A stretch of DNA of 37,401 nucleotides from Pelotomaculum sp. PtaB.Bin104 (GTDB lineage: Bacteria > Bacillota > Desulfotomaculia > Desulfotomaculales > Pelotomaculaceae), in assembly GCA_002067205.1 (NCBI GenBank), contig MVQL01000252.1, forward strand, positions 1 to 37,401. Reading direction: 5' to 3'. Position 1 is the first letter of the stretch. Every line of letters starts with the position of its first letter. Under the pieces are notes generated by a model, which saw only the letters and a program-made list of their open reading frames with translations, was not told the DNA's origin and did not search any database. The translations under genes and the position numbers were made by a program. Of this stretch, positions 14,156 to 22,949 are shown in pieces.

Positions 14156-15799
14156 TCATCGCTTTCTCCCGGCCGGGGGCGGAGTTGGTCTAAGTCCCCT
14201 TGCCTCCCGCTGCGGGTTTGCCATACCGACCAGCCTGGGGCGGCGCAGCATGGCCCACCAGGGCGCCCGTACAGCCGTGTCTTTCAAGTCGCCGGTGCTG
14301 AGCGGCGCTAGCGGAGATAGGAAGGGAACACCAAAGGAACGCAGGGTGGCCAGATGTACCAGGATGAACAGCACGGCGCAAATTAGACCGAACAGCCCCA
14401 GGGTGCCCGCCATAACCATGATCGGAAATCTTAAGATGCGTATGGTAGTACTGGCGTAATAACAAAAAGTAAAGGAGGCAATGCCGGTCAGGGCCACCAC
14501 GATAACTGTCGCTGCGGCGACAAGCCCGGCCTGTACGGCAGCCTCCCCGATGATCAGCGCTCCCACGATGCTGACCGCCTGGCCCACCTGCCGCGGCAGG
14601 CGAATACCGGCCTCCCTCAGGATTTCAAAAGCAAGCTCCATTAAAAATGTCTCAACAAAGGCCGGGAAGGGCACCGCTTCCCTCTGGGCCGCCAGGCTTA
14701 AAAGCAAAGCCGTGGGCAGCATCTCCTGGTGAAAGGCAACAATGGCAATATACAGTGAAGGCGCCAAAAGGGAAACAACGAAAGAAAGCCAGCGGAGCAG
14801 CCTCACCGTCGAGCTGAACAGCGACCGCTCGTAGTAGTCCTCAGGAGACTGCAGGGCTTCTACAAGCAACAGCGGTACAAATAATAAAAAGGGAGTGCCG
14901 TCCACCAGAATGGCCACCCGCCCTTCCAGTAGAAGCGCCGCCACTTTATCTGGCCGCTCGGTATGTCCAATGGTGCAGAAAGGGCTCCAAGGGCTGTCCT
15001 CAATCAGTTCCTCTATGTAACCGGTTTCCAAAATGGCATCAATTTTAATTCTATTTAACCGTTCCTTGACCTCGGTTACAATCTTATCGTTAACAATGCC
15101 CTTGATATAAACCACCGCTACGTCGGTTTTAGTGACCTCCCCCAACTTCATGGATTCAATTTTTAAGTTGGGGTTCTTGATCTTGCGGCGGATTAAGGAA
15201 ATATTAACCTTTAAGGTTTCGACAAAGGCTTCCCGGGGCCCCCGTACCACCAATTCCGTTTGGGACTCCTCTACACTTCGGGCTTCCCAGCCCCTGGTGG
15301 TGCTGATGATGGCATATGCATGCCCGTCCACAAGCAAAATGGAGTCCCCCGATAACACGGCGTCAATGACCTGACCCAGATTATTGGTTTCACTGAGCTG
15401 GTGAATAGGCAGAAGTTTCTTTTTGATTAACGTTAATGCCCGGGCCTTAGTGAATTCCTCGCCCTGTTCCACCAGCGGGGCGTCAATCATCAGGCTGCGC
15501 AAAATCTGGTCGCTGACCTGAGTTTTATCGACCAAACCATCCACATAAATAAGGGCCAGCTTGATCTGCTCGTCCTGAGCAAAATCAAACTCCCGGTAAA
15601 CCACATCGCTGCAATCACTTAAAATAGACCTGATTCGCCGCAGGTTGGTTTGCAGATCCGTGCTTAAGTCCAGGTTTTGTTGTTCCTGGTCTGAGATATG
15701 ATTATCTCCCGGTAAATCTTTAGGGCTATTATCTTGTCCCGGCTTTGATTTTCTGCTCCTCAGAAACTTGGTTCTGATGGGTTTAATGAACCTGTTCAA
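14156..15799 (-). CDS. gerAA: germinant receptor subunit A (GerA/GerKA family)
   Basis: The 547-aa protein has the long soluble N-terminal part of GerA subunits: DLSTDLQTNLRRIRSILSDC, VYREFDFAQDEQIKLALIYV and ILRSLMIDAPLV. Further diagnostic blocks are IETGYIEELIEDSPWSPF-type (ILETGYIEELIEDSPWSPFC) and VDGTPFLLFVPLLLVEALQS. Several membrane helices follow in the C-terminal third (SLYIAIVAFHQEMLPTALLL, AVQAGLVAAATVIVVALTGI). The subunit forms oligomers that act as a nutrient-gated ion channel in Bacillus GerA. TTG start at 15799 with GAAAGGAAAC upstream. First gene of the operon. A Pro/Arg-rich C-terminal tail (PTPPPAGRKR) is noticeable. Confidence 0.93.
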   Translation of the reverse strand: MNRFIKPIRTKFLRSRKSKPGQDNSPKDLPGDNHISDQEQQNLDLSTDLQTNLRRIRSILSDCSDVVYREFDFAQDEQIKLALIYVDGLVDKTQVSDQILRSLMIDAPLVEQGEEFTKARALTLIKKKLLPIHQLSETNNLGQVIDAVLSGDSILLVDGHAYAIISTTRGWEARSVEESQTELVVRGPREAFVETLKVNISLIRRKIKNPNLKIESMKLGEVTKTDVAVVYIKGIVNDKIVTEVKERLNRIKIDAILETGYIEELIEDSPWSPFCTIGHTERPDKVAALLLEGRVAILVDGTPFLLFVPLLLVEALQSPEDYYERSLFSSTVRLLRWLSFVVSLLAPSLYIAIVAFHQEMLPTALLLSLAAQREAVPFPAFVETFLMELAFEILREAGIRLPRQVGQAVSIVGALIIGEAAVQAGLVAAATVIVVALTGIASFTFCYYASTTIRILRFPIMVMAGTLGLFGLICAVLFILVHLATLRSFGVPFLSPLAPLSTGDLKDTAVRAPWWAMLRRPRLVGMANPQREARGLRPTPPPAGRKR

Positions 15800-15982
15800 G
15801 GAAATGTTTCCTTTCAGGATATACTTGCTGAATTGAAAATTATATGTATTATGACCCTTATTTGGGGTGTTATTCCTTACAATGAAAATTTTAGCGTAGA
15901 AATCTTATCATCTACAACTAATGAAAGATCGACAAATGCAGCCGTTATCATAATCAATATGGAGGCAACAATTACGGAAAAG

Positions 15983-16204
15983 TTAAATGCTGTCTGTGGG
16001 CGGATATTTACAGTTTCGATGGCAATCGCAAAGCTTTTTACCATAGGGACGACGATGCTCAATAACCCGGCCTTCGAGAACTTTTTCGACTAACCTTTTA
16101 ACAATATACGGATGTTTAGGAGCCAACTTCTCACCAGATTTAGGACGTTTACGCCTTTTAGACTTAGGTGTGCGGTTAACCTTTGCGGAGAGCCTATAAG
16201 CCAT
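15983..16204 (-). CDS. doubtful 73-aa basic protein; rest of 15.8-16.4 kb unassigned
   Basis: The frame starts MAYRLSAKVNRTPKSKRRKR and continues with HPYIVKRLVEKVLEGRVIEH. It is very basic and ends after a Cys/His-containing segment (GKKLCDCHRNCKYPP). It might be a transposase or DNA-binding fragment, but no family was recognised and the ribosome-binding site is weak. An overlapping frame (15877-16062) gives a hydrophobic 61-aa peptide, so one of the two must be spurious. The 630-bp gap between gerAA and the lipoprotein at 16430 therefore holds no secure gene, although it must contain the gerAA promoter. Confidence 0.25.
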   Translation of the reverse strand: MAYRLSAKVNRTPKSKRRKRPKSGEKLAPKHPYIVKRLVEKVLEGRVIEHRRPYGKKLCDCHRNCKYPPTDSI

Positions 16205-16429
16205 AATCGGTTAAGATCATAAAAAGCAGCGACACCGGGCATTTTACCCTCAAAACCACAAATAGAGTATAGAACAGGAGAAGCCTTCAGATATCACTTG
16301 TTTTCGCTATGTGAAGTTGGAAAGGATTATTTGGAGGTGAACTAGATATATCCAAGCTGAAATTGATTGATAAAAACTAAGTTGAGGGTTTCCGCGAAAG
16401 AACGTAATAAATAAAATGGGGTGAAGGCT

Positions 16430-16543
16430 GTGAACTGCCAAAAAAAGAAATCCGGTTGTTTATTGCTGATGCTAATTATGATTGTACTTATGCTGGTATA
16501 CGGTTGTGGGAGAAAGGACCAGGTGCTTTTATCCACTTTTTAA
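16430..16543 (+). CDS. 37-aa lipoprotein-like peptide
   Basis: GTG at 16430 after GGGGTGAAGG encodes MNCQKKKSGCLLLMLIMIVL, then MLVYGCGRKDQVLLSTF. This is a basic n-region, a hydrophobic core and a lipobox (VYGC), so a short membrane-anchored lipopeptide with only about 10 residues beyond the Cys. It ends just before the SDH proteinase gene at 16562, and the pair looks transcriptionally coupled. It could be a stand-alone small lipoprotein or the stub of a longer one. Confidence 0.5.
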   Translation: MNCQKKKSGCLLLMLIMIVLMLVYGCGRKDQVLLSTF

Positions 16544-16561
16544 TGGGAGATGAGGATTTTG

Positions 16562-17395
16562 GTGATAGACTTCTTTAGTATTATTTGGATTATTTTTATA
16601 ATAATTAGCTTATTACCTCTACTTAAACAGAGAAATCTACAAATAACCCGGCTAAAAAAAATCAGGGAAATAGAAACAAAAAGAAATTCCAGGGTAATTG
16701 CATTAATTCATCGTCAGGAAACAATAAGTTTATTAGGACTACCAATATCTAAATTCATTAACATAGAAGACTCTGAGCAGATTTTAAGGGCAATCAGGCT
16801 TACTCCTGATGAAATGCCAATAGATTTTATCCTTCATACTCCCGGGGGATTAGTACTTGCCACAGAGCAAATTGCTCATGCAATAAAAAGTCATCCCTCA
16901 AAAGTAACCGTTTTTGTTCCTCATTATGCCATGTCAGGAGGTACATTTATAGCTATTTCAGCTGATGAGATAGTTATGGATGAAAATGCTGTATTAGGAC
17001 CCGTGGATCCTCAAATAGGAAATTACCCGGCTGCATCAATAATAAGCGTTCTCAAAAAGAAACCTCTTGACAAAATAGATGATGAAACCCTCATACTAGC
17101 TGATATATCGGAGAAAGCCATGAATCAAGTTAGCGGAAGTATATATAATCTGTTAAAAGATAAGTTTGATGATCAGGATAAAGCAAATCAAATTACAAGA
17201 ATATTTACAAAAGGCTACTGGACACACGATTACCCAATAACCTATGAAACATTGAGAGATATGGGGTTACATGTATCGGTGGGACTTATCAAAGAGATCT
17301 ATGAATTAATGGAGTTATATCCACAACCGCCTCAAAGAAGACCATCTGTCCAGTATATACCAATACCTTACAGGAGAGATAATAAAAAGCCCTAA
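16562..17395 (+). CDS. SDH-family Clp-fold serine proteinase, membrane-anchored
   Basis: The product (277 aa from GTG 16562; 281 from the ATG at 16550, which lies directly against the GGGAG site) has one N-terminal membrane helix (VIDFFSIIWIIFIIISLLPL). A cytoplasmic Clp/crotonase-fold domain follows. PIDFILHTPGGLVLATEQIA carries the oxyanion Gly-Gly, and VPHYAMSGGTFIAISADEIV carries the nucleophilic Ser at about residue 125; DENAVLGPVDPQIG follows. This is the pattern of the serine dehydrogenase proteinase (SDH_sah) family, related to SppA. C-terminal Pro-rich tail. Likely a membrane-associated protease or signal-peptide peptidase-like enzyme. The substrate is unknown. Confidence 0.85.
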   Translation: MIDFFSIIWIIFIIISLLPLLKQRNLQITRLKKIREIETKRNSRVIALIHRQETISLLGLPISKFINIEDSEQILRAIRLTPDEMPIDFILHTPGGLVLATEQIAHAIKSHPSKVTVFVPHYAMSGGTFIAISADEIVMDENAVLGPVDPQIGNYPAASIISVLKKKPLDKIDDETLILADISEKAMNQVSGSIYNLLKDKFDDQDKANQITRIFTKGYWTHDYPITYETLRDMGLHVSVGLIKEIYELMELYPQPPQRRPSVQYIPIPYRRDNKKP

Positions 17396-17411
17396 GGTTA
17401 ATCTAAGATTA

Positions 17412-17489
17412 AAAAAGGGAAAAAATCCCCTTTCCAAGCCATTAGGCGATTTATAACCACCAGTCTTTATTGTGACGGTGGTTATAAAT
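17412..17489. terminator. bidirectional terminator region between convergent genes
   Basis: AAAGGG/CCCTTT (17414-17433) is flanked by A and T runs. It is followed by a 13-bp perfect stem, ATTTATAACCACC (17449-17461) with GGTGGTTATAAAT (17477-17489). It separates the SDH proteinase from the convergent GH18 gene and can serve both. Confidence 0.75.
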
Positions 17490-17563
17490 TTCATATTCGG
17501 AATATTAGAGTTAATGGTCGGGTAATTAAGAGCCCGGCTTGAAAATTGTTTATATTGATTTTA

Positions 17564-18514
17564 CTATTTTTTATCAACACGAATTGAATTCCAAATACGG
17601 GAATCCTCCAAGCCAAACCTCCAAACCCCTATTCCTTGTATTCTTTCTTGCACAACCAGATTAATTTTTTTCATAAAACTTCTGACATCTTCAAACCAAA
17701 CAACATGTTTGATACCATTTTCCGTATAAGTGTAGGTCGGTGCTTGAGCTTCTGGATCATAAAGTATTTTGGCTCCAAACCGAGCAGCCCTGTTAACAGC
17801 TTCATCGTACGAAAGCTCCATCGGAAGGTTGGTATTTTGTGACCAATCACGGCCGTATACTGCCATTCCTAAACGGATTTTTTCTCTGGGAATTACGGAT
17901 AAAGCATATGAAAGGACCTGGCGTGTAAAGCCAATTGAAGCAATAGGTCCTGGTTGAGCTACATGCTCATCATATGCCAGGACGTAAAGTTGATCACTAT
18001 TTTGGGCTAAATCATGGTAACTAAAAGCACCTGAAAATGGGTGAGTTGGATCGTCTCGCAGTTCAGGAGGCAAAGAAATAGTGACAAGAAACCCTGATGG
18101 CTTAAGAACCTGATAAAGCTCATTCATAAAAGCATTCAAAAATTGTCTATCTTCAGGTGGAACAAATTCAAAGTCTATGTTCACCCCGGAAAACCCATAG
18201 CCTGAAAGCATATTATAAATATTCGTTATTAAAGACTGGCGGAGATACTGGTTTGATAGCAGTCTATGTATCAATTGTCCATACTTACGGCTTGCAAAAT
18301 TATGAACTATTGGGATAATGGGTAACCCAAACTGGCGTGTAATTGACAGGGTTTCGCTATCAGACTGGTCAACTAGACCACCCTGCTTGTTTACCCCAAA
18401 CCAAAAAGGAATAAGGGTGTTTATATTTTGGCCATTATTAATAAGGTCAGCTATGGCTCTGGACTCTGTTACATAATACCAGTTGTTTTCGAAGGGATAT
18501 CTTTGTTTTATCAA
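17564..18514 (-). CDS. GH18 spore-type glycoside hydrolase (YaaH/SleL-like, no LysM)
   Basis: The 316-aa TIM-barrel protein carries the GH18 catalytic motif GFSGVNIDFEFVPP, with D114 and the acid/base E116. Other GH18 features are PIIPIVHNFASRKYGQ at about 64-80, QLYVLAYDEHVAQPGPIASI at about residues 184-203, IRLGMAVYGRDWS, and the C-terminal GIGVWRFGLEDSRIW. The best relatives are spore-cortex N-acetylglucosaminidases such as SleL/YaaH. Those carry LysM repeats that are absent here, as is a signal peptide. TTG start at 18514 with GGAGGAACTT upstream. It probably acts on cortex peptidoglycan during germination, in keeping with the ger locus nearby (inference). Confidence 0.85.
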   Translation of the reverse strand: MIKQRYPFENNWYYVTESRAIADLINNGQNINTLIPFWFGVNKQGGLVDQSDSETLSITRQFGLPIIPIVHNFASRKYGQLIHRLLSNQYLRQSLITNIYNMLSGYGFSGVNIDFEFVPPEDRQFLNAFMNELYQVLKPSGFLVTISLPPELRDDPTHPFSGAFSYHDLAQNSDQLYVLAYDEHVAQPGPIASIGFTRQVLSYALSVIPREKIRLGMAVYGRDWSQNTNLPMELSYDEAVNRAARFGAKILYDPEAQAPTYTYTENGIKHVVWFEDVRSFMKKINLVVQERIQGIGVWRFGLEDSRIWNSIRVDKK

Positions 18515-18714
18515 TTAAAGTTCCTCCAGTGGCAATTTAGCCCAATTATTGATATCTTAAACTAAAACCCCGGATTAATCCTAACAGAATTAAAAAAAAC
18601 CCAGCTCCCCAACTTCGACCTGACGTTACCATAAAAAGAGGAGTGAATGTATTTTGTAGGAACCCTTATACAAAATATCCCAATAAGAGGGATTTGGTGC
18701 AGGTTGCCCGCCGG

Positions 18715-18915
18715 GTAAAAAGCCTGGTTTACCACCCCTCCCAGCGCATCCTTGAAGAGCTTGCCGACGGTTCCGTTGAGATTTCCTTTGAAGTCTGCGG
18801 CATTACTGAGATGAAGACCTGGATCGTGCAGTGGGGCGATATGGTGGAGGTGCTGGAGCCCCGTTGGCTGCGTGATGAAATGTGCCAATGGCCCGGCGAG
18901 TTTTGGGGGTTTATT
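18715..18915 (+). pseudogene. WYL-domain regulator C-terminal fragment, copy 1
   Basis: The frame reads VYHPSQRILEELADGSVEIS, FEVCGITEMKTWIVQWGDMV and EVLEPRWLRDEMC, the C-terminal wing of WYL regulators (ligand-binding beta-barrel followed by WCX). After EMC one base is out of place. The proper continuation (MARRVLG) is found in the next frame, so it is frameshifted as well as lacking its N-terminal HTH. A second copy of the same stretch is at 22950-23178. Confidence 0.75.
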
Positions 18916-19000
18916 CAAAAGATACACAAATACGCTGGGATACTAATAAACTTATCTAATCTTCTGGGAAACAGTATATTTAAGAATTTCGTCTTTTTTC

Positions 19001-19120
19001 CGTGATGTGGGCTTAATGGGTATGCCTAAAGGATTCAAATTGATGGTAGGCGGAAACGTTACCAACACCAGAAAAATGGGCTGGCCTAGGATAATTAGGT
19101 TAGCCCATTTTTTTATGTGA
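19001..19120 (+). pseudogene. possible nitrite/sulfite reductase-like fragment
   Basis: The plus strand reads RDVGLMGMPKGFKLMVGGNV followed by TNTRKMGWP, a pattern (DVG-hydrophobic-x7-G-x3-VGGN) seen in the second half-domain of nitrite/sulfite reductases. About 25 codons are recognisable, then the frame runs into a terminator hairpin. It could be chance or the tail of a deleted gene. Confidence 0.3.
19074..19115. terminator. bidirectional terminator
   Basis: A 9-bp perfect stem AAATGGGCT / AGCCCATTT, extended by five more pairs including two G-T, is followed by TTTTTT on the plus strand and has an A/T run on the other side. It can end transcription of the minus-strand histidine kinase (stop at 19275). 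Confidence 0.75.
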
Positions 19121-19274
19121 GGCGAGTTCGTCACCCGCAACGCTTCCAGCATAACTTTGTCTCGGGTCCGGTCTGATCTCACCCGGATTTAAAGATGCTG
19201 TAGCCCTGATCGTTTTGATTATCGTCCTTTTCTTAGACCGCAGGGCATCATCGGCGATATTACGCTCGCTTTTC

Positions 19275-20876
19275 CTATTGAGTAACCTTAAACCGAATAG
19301 AAAAAGTAGTGCCAGTTGAACCGGTCTCTACATCGATTTTAGCGTTGTGTCTCTGTGCAATGCTGTAACATATAGCAAGCCCCAGGCCGGTGCCGGTGTC
19401 CTTGGTGGTAAGGAAAGGCAAACCTAATTTTTCTAGCACTTCCGCGTCAATGCCCTGACCCCGGTCTTGTACAGCTAGAACAACATCACCATCCTCCTGG
19501 AACGTCCTAATCGTTAGGACACCTCCTTCCTCCATTGCCTCAATACCATTACGAACAAGATTGAGAATAAGCTGATGGATTTCATTTTTATCAAGGGGTA
19601 GATCTAGTGTTTTACCAAGTTCCAGATCAATATAGATATTATTTTTCGTAACATTGGCACTTAGCAAAGGATAAAGGCTCTCGATTATCTCATTCAAACT
19701 CAGTAGTTTTTTTTCTACTGACTTGTTTCTCGCCAGTGAAAGATATTCGGTAATAATTGTATTAGCACGGTCTAGCTCTTCGATCATTAAATTAATATAC
19801 CCCTGGTCTTGAGTATACCTCTCTTTTCCCTTTAATAATTGCAGGAAGCCTCTCACCGTGGTCATGGGATTTCTAATTTCGTGGCCAATGCCTGCCGCCA
19901 TTTTTCCAATTAAGTTAAATTGCTCAAGGCGGTACATTTCTTTTTCATAACGTTTTTTTTCCGTGATATCTATGTCAATACATATCAATTCTCTTTTTCC
20001 TTCCGTCAAGTGTATAGGGAATACTGTTGAATAAACTGTTTTGTCAATGCCATCTTTATTTTTAAAGGTCCATTCTACTCCTTCAATTGGTCTCCCTGCT
20101 TTATCAGCAGCCTTTAACAGTTTTAATATATTATTTGTGATCTCACTGTTAAAGATCGATTGGTCTAAAGTTTTGCCAAGGATCTTATTGCATGGCCAAC
20201 CAAATATAATTTCAGACGCCTTATTTGAGAAAAGAATATTACCATTCTCGTTAAAACTTTGAATAGCCACATTTGGAGTATTGTTGATTATAGTCTTTAA
20301 TCTTTCTTCACTTTCTTGAAGGGCCTTTTCTTTGGATTCGATTAGCCGAAGTTGGGCTAGACCCATTTGTGCCAACGTTTCCGCTAACTGGCGAAAAAAA
20401 ACCATAATTGAATCCAGTCTTTCCCTTGTATAAATTGGTACGGTATCCAATGCTTTCATGTATTCTTCTTCGTTAAAGCCATACCTTCTAGCTTGTCTGC
20501 GAAATTGCTCCTTATCCGGCTCTTCAAATAAAAACTGTCCATGAAAAATTGTTGCTACGTGTTCTCCGTCAATTATAATTGGAGCTGCTGCGTCAATTAA
20601 GCCATTTGCACATGTGTAACATATGTATGTTTCCTTATTATGAAGGATTTCTTGTAGGTTTCTTTTAATGTAGACATCACTTTGTCTACATAAAAGTTCA
20701 GTTTCATTATTTACCCTATAAAATTTTGTACAGATTTCACGCCAACCAACAGCAACTAGAGGATTCCCATCAGCATCATGTATACCAGAGGAAATACCCG
20801 ATGCTATATACAATCCTTCCATAAGTTTTTGGAGATTCGGGATGTCTACTAATTCGGAAAATTTATACTTCAGCAA
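19275..20876 (-). CDS. PocR-PAS sensor histidine kinase
   Basis: 533 aa. Residues 1 to about 170 form a PocR ligand-binding domain (FSELVDIPNLQKLMEGLYIA, then the Cys-containing LLCRQSDVYIKRNL and ICYTCANGLIDAAAPIIIDG). A coiled helix (about 160-195) and a PAS domain (about 195-310: TIINNTPNVAIQSFNENGNI) follow. The HisKA box has the phosphoacceptor His at 332 in AAGIGHEIRNPMTTV. The HATPase domain has N (LILNLVRNGIEAMEEGG), G1 (VQDRGQGID) and G2 (TKDTGTGLGLAICYSIA) boxes. PocR domains bind small hydrocarbons or cofactors; the ligand here is unknown. TTG start after AAGGGGG. No transmembrane helix and no response regulator nearby, so it is an orphan cytosolic kinase, of the KinA/B-like type that often feeds the sporulation phosphorelay (inference). 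Confidence 0.88.
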   Translation of the reverse strand: MLKYKFSELVDIPNLQKLMEGLYIASGISSGIHDADGNPLVAVGWREICTKFYRVNNETELLCRQSDVYIKRNLQEILHNKETYICYTCANGLIDAAAPIIIDGEHVATIFHGQFLFEEPDKEQFRRQARRYGFNEEEYMKALDTVPIYTRERLDSIMVFFRQLAETLAQMGLAQLRLIESKEKALQESEERLKTIINNTPNVAIQSFNENGNILFSNKASEIIFGWPCNKILGKTLDQSIFNSEITNNILKLLKAADKAGRPIEGVEWTFKNKDGIDKTVYSTVFPIHLTEGKRELICIDIDITEKKRYEKEMYRLEQFNLIGKMAAGIGHEIRNPMTTVRGFLQLLKGKERYTQDQGYINLMIEELDRANTIITEYLSLARNKSVEKKLLSLNEIIESLYPLLSANVTKNNIYIDLELGKTLDLPLDKNEIHQLILNLVRNGIEAMEEGGVLTIRTFQEDGDVVLAVQDRGQGIDAEVLEKLGLPFLTTKDTGTGLGLAICYSIAQRHNAKIDVETGSTGTTFSIRFKVTQ

Positions 20877-21352
20877 AATACAACCCCCTTAATATCCCAA
20901 TGATTTCTACGATAAACCAATTTTTCCTTCTTATTTAGATATTCCCTTAAAATTTTATAAATTTTATAAACTGAAATTGTTTGCTATTCATCCTTTGTGG
21001 ATTTAATTACCATTTCAATGTTATCTCCTAGAGGTTCCATCCCTATGATTGATTCCTGGCAAACAATTTAATTTGTACGGAATCGCGCCTACTGTTAATT
21101 ATGGTTTTTAGTTTAAAATTTTGCAAGCACCAGACAAAGTGTAAAGATATTTAAAGTAGGTTTTGCCACAGGACGTAAAAGTTTCCAACAGTTATTGCGG
21201 ACTTTAGCTGAAATTAGCTAAGGTTTTATTTCTTTTAATTCTGGTTGTGATTAATTTTAAAAAACATCAAAATTACGGTTTTAAGTGTGAATTCTAAAAC
21301 ATAAAATGCGATGTAGGATAATTAATGCAGTTATATCCACATATTAAAAATA
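20877..21352. other. 475-bp AT-rich divergent intergenic region, no gene seen
   Basis: Between the divergent kinase and L,D-transpeptidase genes. No frame of useful length, no terminator and no convincing -35/-10 pair was found. It must hold both promoters. Confidence 0.6.
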
Positions 21353-22876
21353 ATGTGTTTATTTGGATTTTGTATAAAAGAGGTGAGCAATACGGAAAAA
21401 GAATTACAAAATCCTGTAAATACACTTAATGAAGAATCAACAGAAGAATCAACAGAAGAATCAACAGGGGAACTTATTAAAGAATCTTTAAAACAGACAG
21501 TAAAAAAATATAGAAAATCTCTTATTAGCGGAATGATTCTTCTTTGTGTTCTATTAGTTATTTATTTAGGAATGGCGCAATATTTTAAGCATCATTTTTA
21601 TTTTGGCACTGAAATCAATGGTATAAATATTTCAGGGAAATCTATAGAGGCTGCCAAAGCGATGATAGCATTAGAACTTAATGATTATACACTAAACATT
21701 AAAGAGCGAGAGGGTAAAATTGAACAAATAAAAGCCCATGATGTGGGGTTGAAGTACAACTTTGATAAAGAAATTGAAAAAATAAAGGATGATCAGGATG
21801 GTTATAAGTGGGTATCAGCGTGTTTCACTACGGAATACTCTAAGAAGACAGTTATGTTGGAATATGATGAGAATTTGTTAAAGGAACAAATCAATCAACT
21901 GTCTTGTTTTGAACCAGTTAATATAGTCGAACCTAAAAATCCAAGCTTTAGGTATGTAGAGGAAGATAACAGTTATGAAATTGTAGAAGGAGTCGTTGGA
22001 AACAAGGTGGATAATAATATTTTATATTCTCGTGTAGCAGAATCAATATGTAACATGAAGGCTGAAATAGATTTGGAATCTATTGGTTGCTATATAAAAT
22101 CACAATATGATTTAAAGTCACCACAAGTCCTGGAAGTTGAAAATACGCTTAACAAATATATAGCAACAAAAATTACTTATACTGCTGGAGACAGTATAAA
22201 AATTTTAGACGGGTCCCAAATAAATCATTGGCTAACAATTGATGAAAATTTACAAGTTGCAGTTAATGAAAAAGAGGTGGATGATTATGTTAATGAATTT
22301 TCTGATACGTTTAACACAGTAGGCAAGACAAGAAGTTTTGTTACATCATCGGGAGAAGCAATAACAATAAGTGGCGGAGATTACGGTAGGTCTATAGATA
22401 AAGTTAAAGAGAAAGAATACATCATTTCTGCTATTAAAGAAGGAAAAACTATAACAAAAGAACCGGTATTCAATCAAAATGCCTTAGCCTATGGTAATAA
22501 TGATATTGGAAATACCTATGTAGAAATATCTTTAGCAAAACAGCACTTATGGTTTTATAAAAATGGCTCTCTAATAGTACAGGGAAATGTTGTTACAGGA
22601 AATGTGAGTAAAAATCATTCAACGCGTAAAGGAGTTTATAGTTTAAAATATAAAGCAAGGAATGTTGTACTGAGAGGTCAGGGTTACGCTGCTCACGTCG
22701 ACTTTTGGATGCCGTTTGATGGAGGTATAGGGATACATGATGCCAGTTGGAGAAGTGTATTTGGGCTGAATATATATAATACAAATGGTTCCCATGGTTG
22801 TGTAAATTTACCGTACAATGTAGCAAAGCAAATATTCAATAATATTACACCGGGTACTCCTGTCATTTGTTATTAA
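21353..22876 (+). CDS. membrane-anchored L,D-transpeptidase (YkuD) with PG-binding domains
   Basis: 507 aa. A cytoplasmic N-terminus carries a triple EEST repeat (residues about 27-38). One membrane helix is at about 57-76 (SLISGMILLCVLLVIYLGMA), and an extracytoplasmic part contains repeats resembling PG_binding_4 domains (about 85-370). A C-terminal YkuD catalytic domain starts with TYVEISLAKQHLWFYKNGS. The catalytic signature is IHDASW...SHGCVNLP, with nucleophile Cys483. It makes 3-3 cross-links or attaches proteins in peptidoglycan. The annotated ATG lacks a good ribosome-binding site; GTG at 21383 (VSNTEKELQ) is an alternative start. The gene is clearly AT-richer than the ger locus. Confidence 0.88.
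   Translation: MCLFGFCIKEVSNTEKELQNPVNTLNEESTEESTEESTGELIKESLKQTVKKYRKSLISGMILLCVLLVIYLGMAQYFKHHFYFGTEINGINISGKSIEAAKAMIALELNDYTLNIKEREGKIEQIKAHDVGLKYNFDKEIEKIKDDQDGYKWVSACFTTEYSKKTVMLEYDENLLKEQINQLSCFEPVNIVEPKNPSFRYVEEDNSYEIVEGVVGNKVDNNILYSRVAESICNMKAEIDLESIGCYIKSQYDLKSPQVLEVENTLNKYIATKITYTAGDSIKILDGSQINHWLTIDENLQVAVNEKEVDDYVNEFSDTFNTVGKTRSFVTSSGEAITISGGDYGRSIDKVKEKEYIISAIKEGKTITKEPVFNQNALAYGNNDIGNTYVEISLAKQHLWFYKNGSLIVQGNVVTGNVSKNHSTRKGVYSLKYKARNVVLRGQGYAAHVDFWMPFDGGIGIHDASWRSVFGLNIYNTNGSHGCVNLPYNVAKQIFNNITPGTPVICY
21431..21466 (+). repeat. three perfect tandem 12-bp units
   Basis: GAAGAATCAACA occurs three times in a row and encodes the EEST repeat in the cytoplasmic tail of the L,D-transpeptidase. 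It is an in-frame minisatellite that can change copy number without breaking the gene. Confidence 0.9.
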
Positions 22877-22949
22877 ATCTGGACTATTTCTAATAGCTTG
22901 TGTACTAACTCCTCAGAGACAGGTTAACTAAAACTTCGTATTGAGCGTT

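Noticed and set aside
15833..16093. 86-aa plus-strand frame and 61-aa minus frame (15877-16062)
   Set aside because: Overlap each other and the 15983-16204 frame; none has a good start or a known family.
18952..19182. 76-aa minus-strand frame
   Set aside because: Runs through a bidirectional terminator hairpin and opposite the possible reductase fragment; no motif.
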